A stretch of 64,000 nucleotides of DNA from Aliigemmobacter aestuarii (GTDB taxonomy: Bacteria > Pseudomonadota > Alphaproteobacteria > Rhodobacterales > Rhodobacteraceae). A program made the position numbers and the translations under genes. Under the pieces are notes generated by a model. That model was not told where the DNA came from and did no database searches. It saw only the letters and a program-made list of their open reading frames with translations. Shown piece after piece: positions 8,879-16,677 of this stretch (the first letter of the stretch is position 1; each line of letters starts with the position of its first letter). The DNA lies in NCBI RefSeq assembly GCF_004799285.1, contig NZ_SSND01000005.1, forward strand, positions 62,001-126,000, in the 5' to 3' direction.

Positions 8879-10427
8879 AACAACACGCCAATCTGTCTTC
8901 AAGGCCTCAGGCTTTCAGGAAGCGCTTTCCCAATCAGTCGAGCAAATCCAGAGGACCTACCTTGCAGACCAGATCCCGTGGGTGATTGGCTATAGCGGCG
9001 GTAAGGATTCGACCGCAGTTTTGCAGCTTGTTTGGCTAGCACTCTCGAAGCTTCCCAAGGAAGATCGTCGGAAACCAGTTCACGTTATTTCGACGGACAC
9101 GCTGGTGGAAAACCCAGTGGTAGCCGCGTGGGTTGATCGATCTCATGAGGTGATGGGAGAGAATGCAGCACGTGAAGGTCTGCCGATCTATCCGCACAAG
9201 CTCACTCCTGATGTACAAAACACGTTCTGGGTCAACCTGATCGGTCGAGGCTATCCTGCGCCTCGACCAAAGTTCCGTTGGTGTACGGAGCGAATGAAGA
9301 TCACCCCCGCTGATCGCTTCATTTCTGATGTGGTCAAGCAGAATGGTGAAGCGATTGTGGTGCTTGGAACGCGCAAAGCAGAGAGTTCGGTCCGTGCTGC
9401 GCGCATGAACGCAAGCGACGAGGGACGTCTGCGCGAGAACCTAAGCTCGCACAGCTCGCTGCCGAATGCCTTTATCTACAGCCCGATTTCGGAATGGACG
9501 AATGACGACGTTTGGCTGTTCTTGCTCCAGGTGAAGAACCCTTGGGGACATGACAACAAAGCTTTGTTGAGCATGTACCAAGGTGCCTCGCCGGATGCCG
9601 AGTGCCCCGTGGTGCTGGATACGTCTACACCGAGTTGCGGTGACAGTCGCTTTGGCTGTTGGGTTTGCACGCTTGTCGAGAAAGACAAGTCTATGTCGGC
9701 GATGATTCAGAACGACGAAGAAAAGGAGTGGATGGCGCCCCTGCTTGAGCTGCGCAATGCTCTTGACGAACCTGACCACGACAAGCGTGACTTCCGCCGA
9801 ATGAGCGGGGCAGTGCAGCTTTTCAACAGGGACGCCCGGCCAATTCCAGGCCCGTACACACAGGCTACTCGCGAAGATTGGTTGCGCCGTCTTCTGACTG
9901 CTCAAGAGGTCGTGCGCAACCACCCGAAGGCCCCACCAGAGGTTCGTGGCATAGAGCTAATCACTCAGGACGAACTTCACGAGATTCGGAGGATATGGGT
10001 CATCGAGAAATACGAAGTCGAGGACCGGGTGCCCGTGATCTACGCAGAGACGACCGGTCGCACGTTCGGCGCGAAAAGGCTGGATGATTCACAGCCCTTC
10101 GGAGAAACCGAAATGACTATCCTGAAGCAAGTTGCGGGTGAGGATCAGATCCACTTTGAGCTTGTTCGGGAGCTCCTACAGGTTCAGCGAAGCTATCGAT
10201 CCTCTGGCCGACGAGCGAAACTCTTCGAGCGTTTGGAGGAAGCCTTCAAACGAGGTTTCTACAATGATGTGGAAGATGCAACTGCGAGGGCCGCGCGACG
10301 CCGCAATCTAGGAACACTCCTGGAAGCAGTCGGTGATGCAAGCAGTGGCAGCACTGACGCTGCAAAAGCGCTTCAAGAAGAACTCGGTGAACTTGCCAAT
10401 CTTAAAAAATCGGAGGCTGCCGAATGA
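8862..10427 (+). CDS. dndC: DndC, PAPS-reductase-like phosphorothioation enzyme
   Basis: A 521-aa adenine-nucleotide alpha-hydrolase of the PAPS reductase type. The PP-loop SGGKDST is at about residues 45-51. Cysteines placed as in DndC iron-sulfur proteins are seen: RWCTER near 140, AECP near 247, then SCG and GCWVC between 258 and 268. It is thought to activate the DNA backbone phosphate with ATP and help transfer sulfur received from DndA. The start at 8862 has GGGGAG upstream and lies inside the end of dndB; the ATG at 8835 is deeper inside dndB and less likely. Its stop overlaps the dndD ATG (ATGA). The C-terminal third is specific to this family and extends beyond canonical PAPS reductases. 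Confidence 0.93.
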   Translation: MSEAPRTTRQSVFKASGFQEALSQSVEQIQRTYLADQIPWVIGYSGGKDSTAVLQLVWLALSKLPKEDRRKPVHVISTDTLVENPVVAAWVDRSHEVMGENAAREGLPIYPHKLTPDVQNTFWVNLIGRGYPAPRPKFRWCTERMKITPADRFISDVVKQNGEAIVVLGTRKAESSVRAARMNASDEGRLRENLSSHSSLPNAFIYSPISEWTNDDVWLFLLQVKNPWGHDNKALLSMYQGASPDAECPVVLDTSTPSCGDSRFGCWVCTLVEKDKSMSAMIQNDEEKEWMAPLLELRNALDEPDHDKRDFRRMSGAVQLFNRDARPIPGPYTQATREDWLRRLLTAQEVVRNHPKAPPEVRGIELITQDELHEIRRIWVIEKYEVEDRVPVIYAETTGRTFGAKRLDDSQPFGETEMTILKQVAGEDQIHFELVRELLQVQRSYRSSGRRAKLFERLEEAFKRGFYNDVEDATARAARRRNLGTLLEAVGDASSGSTDAAKALQEELGELANLKKSEAAE

Positions 10428-12427
10428 TCCTGGACGAAATCATCCTACACAACTTCGGCGTTTATCGAGGGCGCCATAGCTTTGTGCTGACGCCAGACTC
10501 AGCGAGCAAGCCTATCATTCTCATTGGGGCGCAGAATGGTGCTGGCAAGACGACATTCCTGGAAGCCCTTCAGCTTGCCTTCTTTGGAAAGATGGCCCGG
10601 GGGCAGTTTCGCGGAACTGGGACGTATGATGACTACCTTCGCGACGCCATCAATAAGACCGCCCCGTTGAGCGACGGCGCCGAGGTGAAAGTTACCTTTC
10701 GGCGTGCGATGGAAGGGCGCGAGCAAGTATTCCAGATCCGGCGCTCATGGTCCGCCAGCAACAACCGAGTCCGAGAGGTGTTTGAAGTTGTTGTGGATGG
10801 TCAGCTCGATCGAGTCCTAACTTCGGAGTGGAGTGACTATATTGAAGAGCTCTTGCCACCTCGTATCGCCCCGTTGTTCTTTTTTGATGGCGAGAAGATT
10901 GAGCACTTCGCGGATCTGGATCGGTCTTCCGAGATCATCGGTACTGGGATTAATGCCCTCCTCGGCCTCGATATCGTCGAACGCTTGAAGGTTGACCTTG
11001 AGGTACTTGAGGCTCGCAAATTAGCAAACAACGGCGGCACGGACCTGCGTGAAGAACTTAGTCTCGCTGAAGCGGAGCTAAAAGAAGCGGAGCAACAGGC
11101 TCGTTTAGCGAATGAGCGCACTGCGAGCGCCCGAGTCAATGCAGAACGGAGTTCCCTTGTGTTGCAACGTGCGCGCTCAGCCCTTGAGGCCGAGGGTGGT
11201 AATCTGTTCGCTACGCGGGAAGCTCTAACGGCCGAAAGAGCCCGCCTTGATGAGGCGCTTGAGCACGCCCGGAAAGAGCTCAGATCTTGGGCAGCCGATG
11301 GCGCACCGCTGCTCCTTGTACCAGGACTGCTTCAAGCAGTTTGTGATCAAGCGGGCCAAGAAGTCGAAATCGAAGCGACGCGCGCGCTCCTTTCGCATCT
11401 TGCGGCACGCGACCATCGAGCGCTTTCACGGTTTAGGGACTTTGGTGCGGCAGAAGCGCTTGTTCATGAAGTCGAGGCCTTCTTCAGCGAGGATCGGAAG
11501 AAGCTGGAGCTGACGGCGTCAAAAGAAACCCATTTGAACTTGAGCTTTTCTGCTCGTGAAGCAGTAGCTACCCTTAGCGGAGGAGGCCGCGACAGTTTGC
11601 TTCATGCTCGAAAGGCACTCCTCGAGAGATTGGAGGATCTCGAAGCAAAACGTGACGAGCTCGAACGCAAGTTGGCATCTGTTCCGGCAGCGGAAAGCGT
11701 CGCTCCGCTCCTGCGGGACGTGTTGGAAGCGGAAGTGTCGCATCAGCAGGCGGAAGCGGAGCTCCAACGCTGCGTGCAAGCGAGCGAAGCCGCAGACCGA
11801 GAAATTGCGGCTGCACGTAGCCGCTACAAGTCTAAGCTGGAAAAGATGGTTAGCCTTCAATTGCAACGTGAAGACGCTGACCGACTTCTACAACACTCGG
11901 CTGGAGTGCGCCGAACACTGTCGCGCTTCGCGACCGAGGTCATCCACCATCACATTCAACGGATCGAGCAATTCATGCTCGACGGTCTTCAGGCTCTCTT
12001 CAGAAAGCATGATCTCGTGGCGAGCGTCACGATCGATCCAAAAACCTTTGCGATCGAATTGCATGGTAGCGACGACCATATAGTGTCCCCCGATCAGCTT
12101 TCGGCCGGGGAGCGCCAGCTCTTCGCCGTTGCATTGCTCTGGGCTTTGGCGAGAGCGTCAGGTCAGGCAGCCCCAACGGTCATCGACACGCCGCTTGGGC
12201 GACTGGACTCACAGCATCGTACTCGGCTCGCAGAGCGATACTTCCCTTGTGCTGGGGAACAGGTGATCCTTCTCTCAACGGATGAAGAAATTGATGAGCG
12301 GATTTTTCAGAAGCTCGAGCCGTTCATCACAAGGAGCTTCACGGTCACATACAACAGCGAGCAGAAAAGCAGTCAGGTTGTGCCCGGTTATGCGTTCGCT
12401 GGCGAAGCTGGAATGGAGGCTGCGTGA
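10424..12427 (+). CDS. dndD: DndD, SMC-like ATPase/nickase of the phosphorothioation complex
   Basis: A 667-aa P-loop ATPase of the SMC/Rad50 class. Walker A GAQNGAGKTTFLEAL is near residue 36, the FFFDGEKIEHFA block near 148, signature LSAGERQLFAV near 559, and Walker B/D-loop TVIDTPLGRLD near 585. A long coiled coil fills residues about 190-510. No CxxC zinc hook is present, unlike the paralogue encoded upstream, which has CxC. DndD works with DndC and DndE in sequence-specific sulfur insertion; ATPase and DNA-nicking activities have been described for family members. The start overlaps the dndC stop (ATGA) and the end overlaps the dndE start. Confidence 0.93.
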   Translation: MILDEIILHNFGVYRGRHSFVLTPDSASKPIILIGAQNGAGKTTFLEALQLAFFGKMARGQFRGTGTYDDYLRDAINKTAPLSDGAEVKVTFRRAMEGREQVFQIRRSWSASNNRVREVFEVVVDGQLDRVLTSEWSDYIEELLPPRIAPLFFFDGEKIEHFADLDRSSEIIGTGINALLGLDIVERLKVDLEVLEARKLANNGGTDLREELSLAEAELKEAEQQARLANERTASARVNAERSSLVLQRARSALEAEGGNLFATREALTAERARLDEALEHARKELRSWAADGAPLLLVPGLLQAVCDQAGQEVEIEATRALLSHLAARDHRALSRFRDFGAAEALVHEVEAFFSEDRKKLELTASKETHLNLSFSAREAVATLSGGGRDSLLHARKALLERLEDLEAKRDELERKLASVPAAESVAPLLRDVLEAEVSHQQAEAELQRCVQASEAADREIAAARSRYKSKLEKMVSLQLQREDADRLLQHSAGVRRTLSRFATEVIHHHIQRIEQFMLDGLQALFRKHDLVASVTIDPKTFAIELHGSDDHIVSPDQLSAGERQLFAVALLWALARASGQAAPTVIDTPLGRLDSQHRTRLAERYFPCAGEQVILLSTDEEIDERIFQKLEPFITRSFTVTYNSEQKSSQVVPGYAFAGEAGMEAA

Positions 12428-12825
12428 TGATGATTGAGACCGTCCGCATCGATGAACAGGGGCGCGAACAGTTGATTAGACTGAAGCGACACACGGGGAT
12501 TGAGACTTGGAACGTCCTCTGCCGTTGGGCACTTTGCGTATCACTTGCCGAACCGACCAAACCCCCGGCGCGACAATTCAAGGGGGAGCCTGCTGTAGAG
12601 ATTGCGTGGCGTGTCTTTGGAGGTGTTTATCACGAGACGTACTTGGCGCTAGTCAAACAGCGCTGTTTGCAGGACGGTCTCGACCTCGACCCTGCCACGG
12701 TTCATGAGCAGTTCCGTCTGCATCTACATCGTGGGCTCGGCTACCTCGCATCTGATCGAAACGTTCGCTCGATTGGTGGCCTTGCTCATAAACTGGATGA
12801 AATCATCAAGCCTGCAGCGGCCTAA
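12427..12825 (+). CDS. dndE: DndE, small DNA-binding subunit of the phosphorothioation complex
   Basis: A 132-aa protein with the family hallmark TGIETWNVLCRWALCVSL and the downstream IAWRVFGG. DndE proteins are small, mostly helical, tetrameric, bind nicked DNA and are required for modification. Three possible starts lie together (GTG 12424, ATG 12427, ATG 12430). I choose ATG 12427 because its spacing from GGAGG at 12415-12419 is about 7 bases and it overlaps the dndD TGA. It ends only 4 bp before the left end of an IS3 element, so any further operon genes have been separated or lost. Confidence 0.9.
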   Translation: MMIETVRIDEQGREQLIRLKRHTGIETWNVLCRWALCVSLAEPTKPPARQFKGEPAVEIAWRVFGGVYHETYLALVKQRCLQDGLDLDPATVHEQFRLHLHRGLGYLASDRNVRSIGGLAHKLDEIIKPAAA

Positions 12826-12829
12826 CGTG

Positions 12830-12856
12830 TGAACCGCCCCGGGTTTACCGGAGAGT
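12830..12856. repeat. Left terminal inverted repeat of the IS3 element
   Basis: The 27-bp end TGAACCGCCCCGGG... is the exact reverse complement of the right end at 14129-14155. It begins 4 bp after the dndE stop. Confidence 0.92.
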
Positions 12857-12870
12857 TTGTGTTTCAATGA

Positions 12871-13776
12871 TTAGGCTGCTTTTTCGTCAGTGTTCAAGCT
12901 TGCGTAGAATGCCTCCTCTGCTTCGTTTGGCGTGACGTATCCGATGGCGCTGTGCAGGCGGGTGTTGTTATACCAGTCGACCCATTTCAGAGTTTCCCAC
13001 TCGACCTGACCAACGGCCTTCCATGGGCCGAGGAACTTGATGACCTCGGTTTTGAACAGGCCGATGATGCTTTCGGCCAAAGCATTGTCATAGGAGTCCC
13101 CGACACTGCCGACCGAGGTGTCGATCCCGGCCTCGGCGAGCCGCTCGGTGTATCGGATCGACAGGTATTGGCTGCCCCGGTCACTGTGATGGATCAGCTT
13201 GTCCGCCTCGGATGGCGCTCTTTGGCAGATGGCCTGGTTCAGAGCATCGAGAACAAAGCCGGTTGTCATTGAGGTCGAAACGCGCCAGCCGACAATCCTG
13301 CGGGCAAAGACATCAATCACGAAGGCAACATAAACCATCCCTTGCCAGCTTGAGACATAGGTGAAATCACTGACCCACAGCTGGTTCGGCATATCGGCAA
13401 CGAAGGCCCGGTTCACCTTGTCGTCCGGGCAAGGTTGGGCGGTATCAGGGTTGGTCGTGACGACCTTCTTGCCCCGCACAACGCCTTGTAATCCCATGCC
13501 ATTCATCAACCTCTCCACCGTGCAGCGGGCGATGTCGTGACCGTTTCGGCGCAACTGATGCCAGACCTTGCGCGCGCCATATCGTCCCCGGCTGCCATCG
13601 AAGGCCTGCTTGATCGCAGCCATGTCCAGCCGGTCTTGCCTGGTCCGGTCCGAGGCCAAGTCCGGATCGCGCTCCACAGCCTTGAAGGCATAATACGTCG
13701 ATGGTGCGATCCCCATAACCCGACAGATCGGCCCGACACCAAACACGCCACGCTGATCGTCGAGAAACGCGATCAT
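12871..13776 (-). CDS. IS3-family transposase, OrfB (DDE catalytic subunit)
   Basis: A 301-aa protein with an HTH_21-like N-terminal half (GRYGARKVWHQL) and an rve integrase core. Its DDE residues are visible: the first Asp in WVSDFTYV, the second in HHSDRGSQYLS, and the Glu in DNALAESIIGLFK. The C-terminal WYNNTRLHSAIGYVTP is typical of IS3 OrfB. Its ATG overlaps the orfA stop (ATGA), so reinitiation could express it alone. IS3 elements usually make an OrfAB fusion by a -1 frameshift; the sequence just upstream has AAGAAGG rather than a clear A6G slippery run, so the mechanism here is uncertain. Confidence 0.93.
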   Translation of the reverse strand: MIAFLDDQRGVFGVGPICRVMGIAPSTYYAFKAVERDPDLASDRTRQDRLDMAAIKQAFDGSRGRYGARKVWHQLRRNGHDIARCTVERLMNGMGLQGVVRGKKVVTTNPDTAQPCPDDKVNRAFVADMPNQLWVSDFTYVSSWQGMVYVAFVIDVFARRIVGWRVSTSMTTGFVLDALNQAICQRAPSEADKLIHHSDRGSQYLSIRYTERLAEAGIDTSVGSVGDSYDNALAESIIGLFKTEVIKFLGPWKAVGQVEWETLKWVDWYNNTRLHSAIGYVTPNEAEEAFYASLNTDEKAA

Positions 13777-14114
13777 TTGCGAAACGGGCGGTCGAGCTCC
13801 GCCGCCGCGAAATATGCACTGGCCTTCTTCAGGATCTCGTTGGCCTGGCGAAGTTCGCGAACCTCCCGCTCCAGTTCCTTGATCCTGTCCTTCTCGGCAC
13901 TCGTCAGCCCACCGCGTTGCCCTGCGTCACGCTCGGCCTGCTGACACCAGACACGCAGGCTGTCGGGCGAACAACCAAGCTTCGGCGCAATCGCCTTGTA
14001 GGCGGCAGTGTCGCTGGCGTAATCGCTGCGGTTCTCTCGGAAAAGCCGAACTCCGCGTTCGCGAAGCTCGGCAGGATAGGCGGGGGTGAATCTCTGCTTT
14101 GTCATAGGGCTCAT
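13773..14114 (-). CDS. IS3-family transposase, OrfA (DNA-binding subunit)
   Basis: A 113-aa protein (or 110 aa from the second ATG at 14105). The N-terminal region FTPAYPAELRERGVRLF and SDTAAYKAIAPKLGCSPDSLRVW forms the HTH that recognises the terminal repeats. The C-terminal leucine-heptad helix KDRIKELEREVRELRQANE continues into the ILKKASAYFA block shared by IS3 OrfA proteins. It overlaps orfB by 4 bp. High GC relative to the dnd genes shows the IS has a different origin from the island it sits in. Confidence 0.92.
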   Translation of the reverse strand: MSPMTKQRFTPAYPAELRERGVRLFRENRSDYASDTAAYKAIAPKLGCSPDSLRVWCQQAERDAGQRGGLTSAEKDRIKELEREVRELRQANEILKKASAYFAAAELDRPFRK

Positions 14115-14128
14115 CCTTTGAGTGTTCT

Positions 14129-14155
14129 ACTCTCCGGTAAACCCGGGGCGGTTCA
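14129..14155. repeat. Right terminal inverted repeat of the IS3 element
   Basis: An exact 27-bp reverse complement of 12830-12856. It lies upstream of orfA and probably contains part of the transposase promoter. Confidence 0.92.
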
Positions 14156-14205
14156 GAGGCGTTTGATCGATTTCGTCTAAAGATTCTACCAGTGAGAGCC
14201 AAGTG

Positions 14206-14239
14206 CCCCACAAACTCCAAGCGTTTTTCTTTTGTGGGG
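14206..14239. repeat. 9-bp inverted repeat near the island edge
   Basis: CCCCACAAA (14206-14214) pairs with TTTGTGGGG (14231-14239) across a 16-base, T-rich loop, and a further GTTTGTG lies at 14242-14248. It is in the 141-bp gap between the IS and the tRNA gene. Possibilities are a bidirectional terminator serving tRNA-Ser or arm-type recombinase sites of the integration locus; I cannot decide between them. Confidence 0.4.
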
Positions 14240-14296
14240 TTGTTTGTGGTGTGGCTGCCGGGACGTCACATTTTTTTCAATAAAATCAATGATGTA

Positions 14297-14386
14297 TGGC
14301 GGAGACGAAGGGATTCGAACCCTCGAGACGGTTTCCCGTCTGCACCCTTAGCAGGGGTGTGCCTTCGACCACTCGGCCACGTCTCC
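14297..14386 (-). tRNA. tRNA-Ser (anticodon GCT)
   Basis: The minus strand folds as a class II tRNA. The acceptor stem GGAGACG/CGTCTCC is followed by discriminator G and an encoded CCA (14297-14299). The anticodon stem-loop CCCCT-GCT-AAGGG gives anticodon GCT for AGC/AGT codons. There is a long variable arm (GCAGACGGGAAACCGTCT) and a T arm GGTTCGAATCC. Its 3' end points left, into the dnd/IS region, which is the usual orientation for islands integrated at a tRNA 3' end. Confidence 0.96.
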
Positions 14387-14389
14387 GCG

Positions 14390-15038
14390 GACGGGTATAT
14401 GAGTGAGGGTTGGGGAAAACAAGGGGCTATCTTTCCCGGTGCTGCCTGCAGCCCGGGCAGAGGGCTCGCGGTGGTGCGGGGAGGTCCTGCCGTGATCGGT
14501 GTCCGGGGTTGGCGTTGCCGGTCAGATCAGGGTCGCGCCGACCGGTCCGCGCGGATCCTGTCGGAGCTTGCGCGAGCTGTGCCTCATGGCTGCGCCAGCT
14601 CAGGCGGAACCGGCATTGACGGGCCGATTGACCGGGGCGATTGACCGGGGCGATTTGCGGGGGCGTTCGGCGGGGCGGGTCTTGCCGGCAAAGCCGGGCG
14701 CGTCGGGCATCCTGGGGCGTGCGACGGGTTGCGCCCCGGCGGCAACATGCTTGTCCCCGTGTCCGCTGTGGCGCCGGAGGGCGCCGCTGATCCGGCATCA
14801 AGTTAGCCGAAGGCTAATCCATGCTGCCAAAATACCTGCTTTCGTCCTTCGCAAATCCGGCGCAATCTGACGCCGCGCACAGGACCGATCCGCATGACCG
14901 TCCCGCCATGCCTGCCGCCATCCCCCGCACGGGATGCCGGGCGCGGCCATGGTGGCCGGTCCGGTTGCCGGCCGGATCGCACCACGCCGTTGCAGGACCC
15001 GCGACGCCGGGCCCGGTCTTGAAGGGAAGGAAACGCCG
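14390..15038. other. Gene-free region between tRNA-Ser and the Rieske oxygenase gene
   Basis: About 650 bp of very GC-rich DNA. Several overlapping open frames exist on both strands, but none shows a convincing protein pattern, ribosome binding site or operon context. It should hold the tRNA-Ser promoter (reading left) and the Rieske operon promoter (reading right). The only distinct element I see is the 15-bp palindrome at 14803-14817. Confidence 0.6.
14803..14817. promoter_or_regulatory. Perfect palindrome, possible LysR-type box
   Basis: TTAGCC-GAA-GGCTAA, a 6-bp perfect inverted repeat that also satisfies the T-N11-A pattern of LysR regulators. It lies about 220 bp before the Rieske gene, whose operon ends with a LysR gene. 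The link is inference. Confidence 0.4.
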
Positions 15039-16175
15039 ATGACACGCCACGACAGCAGCCTTCGTCCGATCGACGAATTGCGCGCCAATGTCGCGCAACC
15101 CTTCGAACGTGCGCTGGCGATGCCGAAATCCGTTTATACGTCAGAGGACTTCCTGGCCCAGGAGCTGGAACATGTCTTCGCGAAGGAGTGGCTCTGCGCG
15201 GGCCGCGCCGATGCACTGCCGCATCCGGGCGATTACCTGACGCTGGAGATCGCGGGCGAACCGGTCATCGTGCTGCGCGATCGCGACGGCAAGTTGCGCG
15301 GCCTGTCGAATGTCTGTCGCCACCGGATGTCGGTCTTGCTGGAGGGGCGCGGGAACGTCCGGTCGATCGTCTGTCCCTACCATGCCTGGACCTACAACCT
15401 TGACGGATCGCTGCGCGGTGCACCGGCGATGACGCTGAACGAAACCTTCTGCAAGGAGGCGATCGGCCTGCCGCAGGTCCGGGTCGAGGACTGGCTGGGC
15501 TGGATCCTCGTCACGCTCAACCCTGACGCGCCGCCGCCCTCGGTCGCGCTGGCCGATGTGGAAAAGCTGGTGGGTTATCTCGACATGGGCAGCTACCAGG
15601 AGCATTTCCGAGAGGAATTCCTCTGGGCCACCAACTGGAAGGTGCTGGCCGAGAACTTCATGGAAAGCTACCACCTGCCGGTCTGCCACTCCGGCACCAT
15701 CGGGGGATCGGTCGACCTGATGAAGATGACCTGCCCCGAGGGTCTGCCGGCCTTCAACTACCACTGGATCGTCAAGAACGACACGGTGCCGCTGTCGCTG
15801 GCGCATCCGTCGAACACGCGGCTTCAGGGGGACGAGCGGCGGATCACCTGGCTTCTGTCGATCTATCCGTCGCTGATGATCACGCTGACGCCGGGATACT
15901 TCTGGTACCTCAGCCTGACGCCGGACGGTCCTGGCCATGTGAAGGTGCTGTTCGCCGGCGGGATGAGCGCGGACTGGTGCGCCGATCCGCGCGCCGCCGA
16001 ACATCTGGCGGGCGTGAAGGCGCTGCTTGAAGATGTGAACATCGAGGACAAGGGATGCGTCGAGAAGGTCTATCAGGGGCTTCTGGCCGGCCTTTCCTCA
16101 CCCGGTCCCCTGTCGCATCTGGAACGACCGAACTACGACTTCGCCACCTATCTTGCCAGCCGCATCCCGGATTGA
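15039..16175 (+). CDS. Rieske non-heme iron oxygenase, alpha subunit
   Basis: A 378-aa ring-hydroxylating-dioxygenase-type protein. The Rieske [2Fe-2S] ligands are C93-x-H95 and C112-x2-H115 (CRHR...CPYHAW). The mononuclear iron site is in ENFMESYHLPVCH (about H212 and H217). Such enzymes also act as demethylases and monooxygenases on quaternary amines and carnitine-like compounds, and without a reductase gene alongside the substrate cannot be assigned. The start at 15039 has GGGAAGG upstream; the open frame extends to 14934 but without homology-like sequence. It is followed at short spacing by RidA, DUF1028 and LysR genes, suggesting a catabolic operon for a nitrogenous compound. Reductase partners must be encoded elsewhere. 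Confidence 0.88.
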   Translation: MTRHDSSLRPIDELRANVAQPFERALAMPKSVYTSEDFLAQELEHVFAKEWLCAGRADALPHPGDYLTLEIAGEPVIVLRDRDGKLRGLSNVCRHRMSVLLEGRGNVRSIVCPYHAWTYNLDGSLRGAPAMTLNETFCKEAIGLPQVRVEDWLGWILVTLNPDAPPPSVALADVEKLVGYLDMGSYQEHFREEFLWATNWKVLAENFMESYHLPVCHSGTIGGSVDLMKMTCPEGLPAFNYHWIVKNDTVPLSLAHPSNTRLQGDERRITWLLSIYPSLMITLTPGYFWYLSLTPDGPGHVKVLFAGGMSADWCADPRAAEHLAGVKALLEDVNIEDKGCVEKVYQGLLAGLSSPGPLSHLERPNYDFATYLASRIPD

Positions 16176-16222
16176 CCGGAGCGGCCGACGTCCCCCTTCA
16201 CCCCTTCCCGGAATGATCGACG

Positions 16223-16636
16223 ATGGCCCACAAACGCATCCGCCCCTTCAATACACGCGACACCTATCCCGAACAGAAACTGGACAATGACCTTTGCCAT
16301 GCCGTCGTCGCGCGCGGCACGACGATCTTCCTGCGCGGCCAGTGCCCGCAGGACATCGACACGTTCCAGAACATCGCCAGCCACGATCCCGTGGAACAGA
16401 CCCACAAGGTGATGCAGAACATCCGCCAGCTGATCGAGGAAGCGGGCGGCCGGATGGAACATCTGTGCAAGGTGGTGGTCTACCTGACCGACGTGCGCCA
16501 CCGCGAGGCGGTCTATCGCACGATGGGCGAATACATCCGGGGCGTGCATCCGGTGTCCACCGGCGTTGTCGTCACCGCCCTGGCGCGGCCCGACTGGCTG
16601 GTCGAGATCGACGCCACTGCCGTAATTCCGGATTGA
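16223..16636 (+). CDS. RidA/YjgF/UK114-family protein
   Basis: A 137-aa RidA-fold protein. The central DPVEQTHKVMQNIRQLIEEAGG and the end RPDWLVEIDATAVI match the family, which forms trimers and hydrolyses reactive enamine/imine intermediates or acts as a pathway deaminase. An Arg seen in most active RidA proteins near the C-terminus is plausibly the R of ALARPDW. It is 47 bp downstream of the Rieske gene and 41 bp upstream of the DUF1028 gene, so it probably handles an imine or enamine made during nitrogen-compound breakdown. Confidence 0.88.
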   Translation: MAHKRIRPFNTRDTYPEQKLDNDLCHAVVARGTTIFLRGQCPQDIDTFQNIASHDPVEQTHKVMQNIRQLIEEAGGRMEHLCKVVVYLTDVRHREAVYRTMGEYIRGVHPVSTGVVVTALARPDWLVEIDATAVIPD

Positions 16637-16677
16637 TCCCGGATTGAAGCCGGACCGCGCAACGAAAGAGGGCCTGA

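Larger units (their letters stand above)
12830..14155 (-). mobile_element. IS3-family insertion sequence, intact, 1326 bp
   Basis: Perfect 27-bp terminal inverted repeats beginning TGAACCGCCC and ending GGGCGGTTCA enclose overlapping orfA and orfB transposase genes on the minus strand. The termini are TG...CA, as in many IS3 elements. The immediate flanks are GTG on the left and GAG on the right, so I see no target-site duplication; adjacent deletion or recombination after insertion is possible. The element lies between dndE and tRNA-Ser. I cannot name the specific IS. Confidence 0.93.

Noticed and set aside
12827-14158. Target-site duplication for the IS3 element
   Set aside because: The flanking trinucleotides GTG and GAG differ, and shifting the boundary by one or two bases does not give a match.
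14192-14870. Several 100-150-codon frames in the gap after tRNA-Ser
   Set aside because: They cross the tRNA gene or overlap one another on both strands, lack ribosome binding sites and show no protein-like pattern.
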